Below, one piece after another: positions 45,594 to 54,200 of a stretch of 60,288 bases of DNA. The translations under genes and the position numbers were made by a program. Below the pieces are notes generated by a model. The model saw nothing but the letters and a program-made list of their open reading frames with translations. It was not told the DNA's origin and did not search any database. Origin of the DNA: an uncultured Actinomycetes bacterium (GTDB taxonomy: Bacteria > Actinomycetota > Acidimicrobiia > Acidimicrobiales > Microtrichaceae); contig CAINRS010000163.1 of NCBI GenBank assembly GCA_903852755.1, positions 1 to 60,288 on the forward strand, given 5' to 3'. How positions within the stretch are numbered: position 1 is the stretch's first letter; the number at the start of each line of letters is the position of its first letter.

Positions 45594-46529
45594 ATGAGCG
45601 ACAGCGTCCTGCCCGCCACCGAGCCGCGGTTCGGGTCCGTCGACGACGTCCGGGAGCGGCTGCGGTCGGTCGACTACCTCTCCGACGAGGGGATCGCCGG
45701 GATCGTCTACCTCGCCGACCGACTCGGCAAGCCGGTGCTCGTCGAGGGTCCGGCCGGGACCGGCAAGACCCAGCTCGCCAAGTCGGTCGCGGAGATCACC
45801 GGGGCCCGGCTGATCCGGCTGCAGTGCTACGAGGGGCTCGACGAGTCCAAGGCGCTCTACGAGTGGAACTACAAGAAGCAGCTCCTGCGGATCCAGGCCT
45901 CCCGCAACACCGGGGAGCAGTCCGGGTGGGACGACCTCTCCGACGACATCTTCTCCGACGACTTCCTGTTGACCCGCCCCCTGCTCGAGGCCATCCGGGC
46001 CGAGGACCCGGTGGTCCTGCTGATCGACGAGGTCGACCGTGTCGAGGTCGAGACCGAGGCGCTCCTGCTCGAGATCCTCTCCGACTACCAGGTGTCCATC
46101 CCGGAGCTCGGGACGGTCACGGCCCGGCAGATCCCGCTGGTGTTCCTGACGTCGAACAACACCCGGGAACTGTCCGAGGCCCTCAAGCGCCGGTGCCTGT
46201 ACCTGCACGTCGACTACCCGGACATGGAGCGGGAGCAGGAGATCGTCCTGACCAAGGTGCCCGGCGTCGGCGCGGTGCTCGCCGACGAGATCGCCCGCAT
46301 CGTGCGGTCGATCCGCCAGCTCGAGCTCAAGAAGGCCCCGTCGGTCTCCGAGACGATCGACTGGGCCCGCACGCTCGTGCTCCTCGGGGTCGAGCACGTC
46401 GACGCCGAGACGGCGACCTCGACGCTCAACATCCTGCTCAAGTACCAGTCCGACATCGCCAAGGCCGCCAAGGAGCTGTCGGCCGACCAGCCGGGTCCGG
46501 GTCGTCCGGCCGGCTCCGCATCCCGGTGA
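45594..46529 (+). CDS. MoxR-family AAA+ ATPase
   Basis: 311 residues. Walker A GPAGTGKT at 52-59, RLQCYEGLDESKALYEWNYKKQLL (typical of the CoxD/MoxR branch), Walker B VVLLIDEVDR, sensor VFLTSNNTRELSEALKRRCLYLHVDYP, and a C-terminal lid with VSETIDWARTL. These ATPases act with VWA proteins to insert metals or mature protein complexes. The VWA partner follows with a GTGA overlap. In aerobic CO oxidisers CoxD/CoxE mature CO dehydrogenase; no coxL/M/S gene is in the window, so the client is unknown. Confidence 0.93.
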   Translation: MSDSVLPATEPRFGSVDDVRERLRSVDYLSDEGIAGIVYLADRLGKPVLVEGPAGTGKTQLAKSVAEITGARLIRLQCYEGLDESKALYEWNYKKQLLRIQASRNTGEQSGWDDLSDDIFSDDFLLTRPLLEAIRAEDPVVLLIDEVDRVEVETEALLLEILSDYQVSIPELGTVTARQIPLVFLTSNNTRELSEALKRRCLYLHVDYPDMEREQEIVLTKVPGVGAVLADEIARIVRSIRQLELKKAPSVSETIDWARTLVLLGVEHVDAETATSTLNILLKYQSDIAKAAKELSADQPGPGRPAGSASR

Positions 46530-48028
46530 CCGACGCCCCGGTGGTTCCCGGACCGACGTCGGGAGCGGAGGACACCGGGCCCGGTGACGCCATCGTCGAC
46601 CTGCTCGGGGGGTTCGTCCTCGAACTCCGTCAGGCGGGGATCCCGGTCAGCCTCACCGAACACCTCGACGCCGTCGAGGCGGTAGGAAGCATCCCGCTCG
46701 AGGACCGGGAGGCGTTCAAGTACGCGCTGGCCGCGACCATGGTCAAGCACCACGCCCACTGGCGGGCGTTCTCGACGGTGTTCGAGGTCTACTTCTCGCT
46801 CCGCGGCAGCGAGTACGCGCTCGGCGACGACGAGGAGGCGCTGCAGCCCGAGGACCTCGACGACGGCGAGGGCGGAGCCTCCGGGGAGCGGCCCGCCAAC
46901 CAGGGCGGCCCGGGTGACGCCCTCACCCCGGAGGAGCTCGCCCAGATGCTGTTCCAGGCGCTGCTCCAGGGAGACGACGCCGTCGTCCGGGCCATGGCCC
47001 GCCAGGCCGTGCGCCGCTACGCCGGCATGGAACCGGGCCGCCCGGTCGGCGGCACCTACTACCTGTACCGGACGCTGCGGAACCTCGATCTCGACGGGAT
47101 GCTCGAGCGGCTCGTGGACCAGGCCCGCGACGACGCCCCGGAGTCGTTGACCCCGCTCGAGGAACGCCTGCAGCACGACGAGTTCGAGCACCGGATCGAC
47201 CGGCTCAAGCAGGAGATCGAGGCGGAGATCCGGCGTCGGCTCGTCGCCGACCGGGGCGTCGAGGCGATGGCCCGGACCCTGCGCAAGCCCCTGCCCGAGG
47301 ACATCGACTTCATGCACGCGAGCCGGGAGGAGATGGTGTCGCTGCGCAAGGCGCTGCAGCCGCTCGCCCGACGCCTCGCGGTGCGGCTCGCCCGCAAGCG
47401 TCGCCACGGGCGCAAGGGGCCGCTCGACTTCCGCAGCACGGTGCGCCACTCACTCAGCTACGGCGGCGTCCCTGCGGAGCCGAAGTTCCGCTACCCGCGT
47501 CCCTCCAAGCCCGAGATCTTCGTGGTCGCCGACATCTCGGGCTCGGTGGCGGCCTTCGCCCGGTTCACGCTGCACCTGGTGCACGCCATCGCGTCGCAGT
47601 TCTCGAGGGTGCGGTCCTTCGTGTTCATCGACGGCATCGACGAGGTCACCCGGTTCTTCGAGGGCACCGAGGACATCGTCGAGGCCGTGCACCGGGTCAA
47701 CACCGAGGCCGACGTGGTGTGGGTCGACGGCCACTCCGACTACGGCCACGCACTGGAGGTGTTCTGGCAGCGGTGGGGCACCGAGGTCGGACCCAAGACC
47801 ACGGTGATCATCCTGGGCGACGCCCGCAACAACTACCACGCGTCCAACAGCTGGGTGCTCAAGGAGGTCCGGCACCGGGCCCGCCACGTCTACTGGCTCA
47901 ACCCGGAGCCCCGCGCCTACTGGGACACGGGCGACTCGATCGTGGGGGAGTACGGGGTGCACTGCGATGGGACCTTCGAGTGCCGCAACCTGCGCCAGCT
48001 CGAACGCTTCGTCGACCACCTCGTGTGA
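46526..48028 (+). CDS. CoxE-like VWA-domain protein
   Basis: 500 residues from GTG 46526, coupled to the MoxR gene. The N-terminus has the family segment GGFVLELRQAGIPVSLTEHLDAVEAVGSIPLEDREAFKYALAATMVK. A central acidic stretch, QMLFQALLQGDDAVVRAMARQAVRRYAG, and a charged helical region follow. The C-terminal VWA domain has MIDAS DISGSVAAF near 337, the Thr region and VIILGDARNNYH. No signal peptide, so it is cytosolic, unlike the VWA lipoprotein 5 kb upstream. Confidence 0.9.
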   Translation: MTDAPVVPGPTSGAEDTGPGDAIVDLLGGFVLELRQAGIPVSLTEHLDAVEAVGSIPLEDREAFKYALAATMVKHHAHWRAFSTVFEVYFSLRGSEYALGDDEEALQPEDLDDGEGGASGERPANQGGPGDALTPEELAQMLFQALLQGDDAVVRAMARQAVRRYAGMEPGRPVGGTYYLYRTLRNLDLDGMLERLVDQARDDAPESLTPLEERLQHDEFEHRIDRLKQEIEAEIRRRLVADRGVEAMARTLRKPLPEDIDFMHASREEMVSLRKALQPLARRLAVRLARKRRHGRKGPLDFRSTVRHSLSYGGVPAEPKFRYPRPSKPEIFVVADISGSVAAFARFTLHLVHAIASQFSRVRSFVFIDGIDEVTRFFEGTEDIVEAVHRVNTEADVVWVDGHSDYGHALEVFWQRWGTEVGPKTTVIILGDARNNYHASNSWVLKEVRHRARHVYWLNPEPRAYWDTGDSIVGEYGVHCDGTFECRNLRQLERFVDHLV

Positions 48029-48133
48029 GTCGCGCCGCTCGGGGCGGGCAGCCGCCTCGTGTGGACGGGGCTGTGTCGTCCGACCGGCCCGGCTGTCCGA
48101 ACGACGCAGGGTCCGCCGTCGTCGTCCGTCCGG

Positions 48134-48162
48134 TTGCCATTCTCCCGGATGTGAGTGAGAAT
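48134..48162 (+). promoter_or_regulatory. Candidate promoter and operator of the giant RCC1 gene
   Basis: TTGCCA (48134-48139), 17 bases, GAGAAT (48157-48162) resembles a sigma70-type promoter. It overlaps an inverted repeat, CATTCTC (48138-48144) and GAGAATG (48157-48163), spaced 12 bases. That geometry suits a dimeric repressor that would cover the promoter. The 188-base gap before the gene contains nothing else recognisable. Confidence 0.4.
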
Positions 48163-48216
48163 GAACCGGGGCGTGTATCCGACCGATGGCCGGCGGAGGG
48201 ATGACGAGGTCGAGGG

Positions 48217-51200
48217 ATGATGGGACGCGTCGGTCGTTGGGTGGTGTTGGGGATCGTCCTGGTCGTGTGGTTGGCGGCTGGTCGGGCGGCCGGAGCCCTC
48301 GAACCTGTCGCCGCCCCGGCGCAGACCGGTGGTCCTACGGTCACGGCGGTCGCTCCGCCGACGGGGTCGACGAGCGGCGGCACGATCGTCACGATCACCG
48401 GCACCGGCTTCACGGGTGCCACCTCGGTCCGGTTCGGTTCCGTGGGTGCGGCCAGTTTCTCGGTGGTCTCGCCGACCTCCATCACGGCGACGACTCCTGC
48501 AGGCATCGGTCCCGTGGGCGTGAGCGTGGTCACCCCGGGTGGCACCTCGGCACCGTCGCCTGCTGCGACCTTCACCTACATCTCGACGTCGGCCATCACC
48601 GGGGCGACGCTCGTGGACGGTGGCGGGTTCCACTCGTGCGCGGTGGTCGCCGGTGGCCAGGTCAGGTGTTGGGGCAACAACGTGTCGGGGCAGCTCGGGA
48701 ACGGCAGCACGACCGATTCGCCGACCCCAGTCGTCGTTCCGGGGATCACCGGTGCGACCCAGGTTGCAGCCGGGGGCTTCCACACCTGCGTGCTCGTCGC
48801 CGGCGGGCAGGCACGCTGCTGGGGTGACAACGATTCAGGACAGCTCGGGAACGGCTCCACGGAGGACTCGCCGATCCCTGTTGCGGTGCCGGGCATCAGC
48901 GGAGCCACCCTGCTGAGCGCAGGTCTCTCGCACACGTGCGTCGTGGTCGCTGGCGGCCAGGTGCGTTGCTGGGGAGCGGACGGGTCCGGTCAGCTCGGTG
49001 ACGGAGCAGCAGGCGCCGACTCGACGTCACCGGTCGCAGTGGCCGGTCTGTCCGGGGTGACGCAGATCTCTGCAGGCTCCTGGCACACCTGTGCGCTGGT
49101 CTCCGGCGGCCAGGCCCGCTGCTGGGGCAACAACGTCCGGCGGCAGCTCGGGAACGGCTCCACGGTCAACTCATCGGCACCCGTGGTGGTGTCCGGGCTG
49201 ACCGGTGCCACGCAGCTCGGTGTCGGCGGTGACCACGCGTGTGCCGTTGTCGCCGGCGGTCAGGTGCGCTGCTGGGGAGCCAACTCGGCGGGCCAGCTCG
49301 GGAACGGATCCACCACTCCGGCCCCGGCACTCGTGGCGGTCACCGGGTTGACCGGGGCGACTCGTGTGGTCGCGGACTTCGACCACACCTGCGCCCTGGT
49401 GGCCGGTGGCCAGGCACGCTGCTGGGGAGCGAACGGGTTCGGCCAGCTGGGGAACGGCTCCACCACCAGCTCGGCGACCCTGGTGCCGGTGAGCGGCCTG
49501 TCCGGTTCGACCAGCGCCGGTGCGGGCGGTGCACACACCTGCGCCGTGGTCGCAGGTGGGGAGGTTCGCTGCTGGGGGCGCAACACTTCCGGACAGCTCG
49601 GGAACGGCGCGACAGCTGGTTCTGCGCTGTTCGTGAGGGTCACCGCCGCCTCGGCGGTTCCTGCCGTCGGGGCGCTGAGCGCCACGGGCGGGCCTGCTGC
49701 AGGCGGCACCGTCGTGACGGTCTCCGGGGTCAACCTGACCGGGGCCACCGCCGTGCGGTTCGGCTCGGCTGCGTCGCCGAGCTTCACCGTCCTCTCGGCC
49801 TCCAGGGTCGTCGCCGTCACCCCGCCCGGGACGGGCGTCGTCGACGTGGTCGTGGAGACACCTGGTGGGGTCTCGGCGGTGTCTGGCGCGACCAAGTTCG
49901 ACTTCGTCCCCCAGCCCGCGGTGGCGTCGCTGTCGGTGACCTCGGGTCCGTCGACCGGCGGCACCGTCGTGACGCTGACGGGAACCAACCTCGGCGGGGC
50001 GACGGGTGTGCGGTTCGGAGCTGCGCCTGCAGCATCGTTCACGGTCAACTCACCGACGCAGGTGAGCGCCACCGCGCCCCCCGGGTCGGGCAAGGTGGGC
50101 GTTGCAGTCGTGACCCGGGGAGGGACCTCCGCCGTCGGTGCTGCCAACCAGTTCACCTACACGGCACCAGTCCCGACCGTCACCTCGATCAGCCCGGCCT
50201 CGGGTCCAGCGGGTGGCGGGACGGTCGTGACGCTGACCGGCACCAACCTGACCGGCACGTCGGCGGTGCGGTTCGGGACGGTGGACGCCACTGCGTTCGT
50301 GGTGAACTCGCCGAGTCAGGTCACGGCGACCAGTCCGGTGGGTGTCGCGGGTCCGGTCGGAGTGACGGTCACCACGCCGGGTGGAGCGAGTGCCGTCAGC
50401 GCACCCGCCACGTTCACCTACCTGGCTCCTGCCGCGCTGACCGGTGGCACCCAGGTCGCAGCGGGATCGAGTCACTCGTGTCTGGTGGTGGGTGGCGGCC
50501 AGGTGCGGTGCTGGGGTGGCAACGACTCCGGTCAGCTCGGCAACGGCACGTTCGTCGGGAGCCCGACGCCGGTCGCAGTGGTCGGTCTGTCGGGGGTGAC
50601 CAGCCTCGCCGTGAGCGGTGGCTACTCGTCCGGGCACTCCTGCGCCGTGGTGGCCGGTGGTCAGGTCAGGTGCTGGGGTGACAACTCCGCGGGTCAGCTC
50701 GGTGACGGCTCCACCACGGCGAAGCGTTCCACCATCTTCGCCGTGCCGGGCCTCACCGGTGCCGCCGAGGTCGTCGCCGGCAGCGAGCACAGCTGTGCCC
50801 GCCTGAGCGCCGGGCAGGTGCGGTGCTGGGGCGGCAACGACGCGGGTCAGCTCGGGAACGGCACGACGACCGGGTCCTCGGTGCCGGTGACCGTCTCCGG
50901 CCTGACCGGAGTGACTGCCCTGTCGGCCGGACCCGCCCACACGTGTGCGGTGGTGGCAGGCGGCGAGGTGCGCTGTTGGGGCGCCAACTTCTCCGGACAG
51001 CTCGGAAACGGCAGCACGACCGGTTCGTCGAGCCCGGTGGCGGTCACGGGTCTGACCGGAGCGACGCGCGTCGCCGTCGGTGAAGCGCACTCCTGCGCCC
51101 TGCTCTCCGGTGGCACCGCCGTGTGCTGGGGGAGCAACTTCCTGGGCTCGCTCGGGAACGGAACCACGCTCGACTCGCTGACACCGGTCGCAGTCAGCGG

Positions 51201-54200
51201 CCTCGCCGGGGCGACCGACCTGAGCGCTGGACTCCGGCACACGTGTGCCCTGGTGGCCGGTGGGCAGGGCAGGTGTTGGGGTTCGACGTTCACCGGCCAG
51301 CTCGGGGACGGGTCGCCGACCGGGTTGTTCTTCGGGTTCGTCCCGACACCGGTGGCGGTGTCGGGACTGTCGGGGGCGACCAAGGTCTCCGCCGGCTCGA
51401 TCCACAGCTGCGCCGTGGTCGCCGGCGGCCAGGTCAGGTGCTGGGGCGACAACGCGTCCGGTCAGCTGGGCAACGGGACCACGGCCACCTCGTCGATTCC
51501 GGTGGTGGTCTCCGGAGCCACCGCCCGTCCGGTCGTGTCCGTGGTGGCGCCACCGACCGGTCCCACCGCCGGCGGTACCGCAGTGGTCATCTCCGGTGGC
51601 AACCTCGCTGGCGCGACGGCGGTCCGCTTCGGTCCGCTCGTGGCGACGTCGTTCACGGTCAACTCCCCGACCCAGATCACGGCGACCACCCCGGCCGGGG
51701 CGGCCGGGAGCGTGGATGTCTCGGTGGTGACCCCGGGTGGGACGTCTGCGGTCGACGGCGCAACCAGGTTCACCTACGTGGGGCTCCCTCCGGTGACCGC
51801 CGTGTCGGGGTCGATCGACTCGGGGTCGGAGCACACGTGTCGCACCACTCCGGCTGCGACGGTGGAGTGCTGGGGCGCTGATGACCTTGGCCAGCTCGGC
51901 GACGGTGGTGAGCAGGCGTCCCCGGTCGGCTCGTCTTTCTCGTTCGAGTCCGCCGCAGGTGGGAGCGCCACTCCTGTGCCCGTGCTCGGGGTGACGGGTG
52001 CCCAGTGGGTGACCGCCGGGTCCCAGCACAGCTGTGCGGTCCTGTCGGGTGGGACGGTCAAGTGCTGGGGTGACAACAGCGCCGGTCAACTCGGCGACGG
52101 GCTCGAGGTCCCCACGGGTAGCTCGTTCTCGTTCGCCCAGTCCGTCGGCCAGCCCCAGTCGGTTCCGGTCAACGTGGTCGGCCTCTCCGGGGCCGTTGCG
52201 GTGAGCGCCGGACGGTCGCACACCTGCGCACTCCTGTCGGGCGGTGGCGTGGTGTGCTGGGGCGACAACAGCAGTGGTCAGCTCGGTGACGGGACCTTCA
52301 CCACGCGTAGTTCCCCCGTGCCCGTGCCGGGTGTCACCGGCGCCGTCTCGGTCAGCGCCGGTGGCGGGCACACCTGCGCCGTCCTGCTCGACGGGACGGC
52401 CAGCTGCTGGGGTGCCAACTCCTCGTGGCAGTCGGCGCCGGGCTCGACGACCTACTACTTCTCGACACCGCAACCGGTCGCAGTTCCAGGTGTGCAGTTC
52501 ATCGAGGTCGCTGCGGGGGACGACTTCTCGTGTGCCCGGACCTCGACCGGGACCGTCTTCTGCTGGGGTCAGGGTGGGTTCGGTCAGCGCGGCGACGGGA
52601 CGGCGGTCTCGCCGTCGTTCGAGGGCGGGTCGCTCGGTGGCGCGGACCTCGCTCCGGCCGACGGTTTCGCACCCGGAGCGAACCGGAGTGGCCCGGTCGC
52701 GGCGCTCGGTGTCACGGGTGCAGTGGGCATCGACGCCGGTGAGGCCCACGCGTGTGTGGTCGTGACCTCCGGCGTCACACGCTGCTGGGGCGCCAACTTC
52801 GGGGGCCAGCTGGGGGGCACCCCGGCGGTGGCATCGTCCGTGGCCGTGACGGTGACCGTGCCGGGTTCGGATGGCGCCACAGAGGTCGCGCCGGGAGGGC
52901 GCCACACCTGCGCCAGGACCGCTCCGACGTCGTTCACCTGCTGGGGCGACAACGGCTCCGGTCAGCTCGGCAACGGGGTTGCACGCCCGACGGTGACGTC
53001 GGTGTCGCCCAGCAGCGGGACGGTTCGGGGCGGCACGACCCTCACGATCACGGGCACCGGGTTCGTGGACGTCCGTTCCGTCTCCCTGGGCGGCTCCTTC
53101 GGCGGTCGGCCGGCCACCGACTTTCGGGTGATGTCGTCGACCGAGATCGCCGTGGTCGTCCCTCCCTACGTGGACGACTCGTTCTTCTTCGGGTTCTTCA
53201 GCACGTCGATTGCGCAGTCGCTGGTCGTGGAGACCGAGCGGGGCTCGGTCGTGGCCGGAACGTTCACCTACCTCCCCGATCCGCCTCCGACCGTGACGTC
53301 GATCGCGCCGGTGCAGGGGCTCACCTCGGGTGGCGCCACCCTCACGATCACGGGGACCAACCTGGCCGGGGCCCGTGTCGGTTTCGGTTGCAGTGCGACC
53401 TCCTCCTTCTGCTCCAGTGTCGTCAGTGCGGCGGTGGATGCGACCGGCACCGTGCTCACGGCCACCGTGCCCGCTGGTTCCGGAAGCGTCGCCGTCCAGG
53501 TGTCCACCCCCGGGAACGTTCCGGTGTTCGCAGGGACCTACCAGTACGTGCTCCCTGTCGCTCCGGCGTCGGTGCTGACGGCCAGTGGATCGCACTCGTG
53601 CATCGTCGTGACCGGGGGCCAGGTCCGCTGCTGGGGTGACAACTCCTCGGGTCAGCTCGGCACCCCGAGCTTCATCCAGCTCCGGAGTGCCGTTCCGATC
53701 GGGGTGAGCGGCCTGTCCGGTGCCACGGCCGCCGCTGCGGGCCGGGACCACACGTGCACGGTGGTGGCAGGTGGTCAGGTGCGCTGCTGGGGCCAGAACT
53801 TCTCCGGCCAGCTGGGTGACGGCTCGACGACCAGCAGTTCGACCCCCGTTGCGGTGCCCGGGTTGACCGGAGCAACCCAGGTCGCAGCCGGTGCCGCCCA
53901 CACCTGTGTGCTGGTCGCCGGTGGCCAGGCCCGGTGCTGGGGGTCCAACTCCTCCGGCCAGTTGGGCAACGGGACGACCACGTCCAGCTCGACACCAGTG
54001 GTGGTGTCCGGTCTGTCGGGTGCTACGGCCATCGCAGCGGGTACCGACCACACCTGCGCAGTGGTGGCCGGTGGTCAGGTGCGGTGCTGGGGAGCGAACT
54101 TCTCCGGCCAGTTGGGGAACGGGACGACCACGTCCAGCACGACACCGGTGGCGGTGTCGGGACTGTCGGGGGCGACCAGGGTCTCCGCCGGGTCCGCCCA

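Noticed and set aside
45594-48028. CO dehydrogenase locus
   Set aside because: The MoxR and VWA proteins resemble CoxD/CoxE, but no coxL, coxM or coxS gene is present, so the client is left open.
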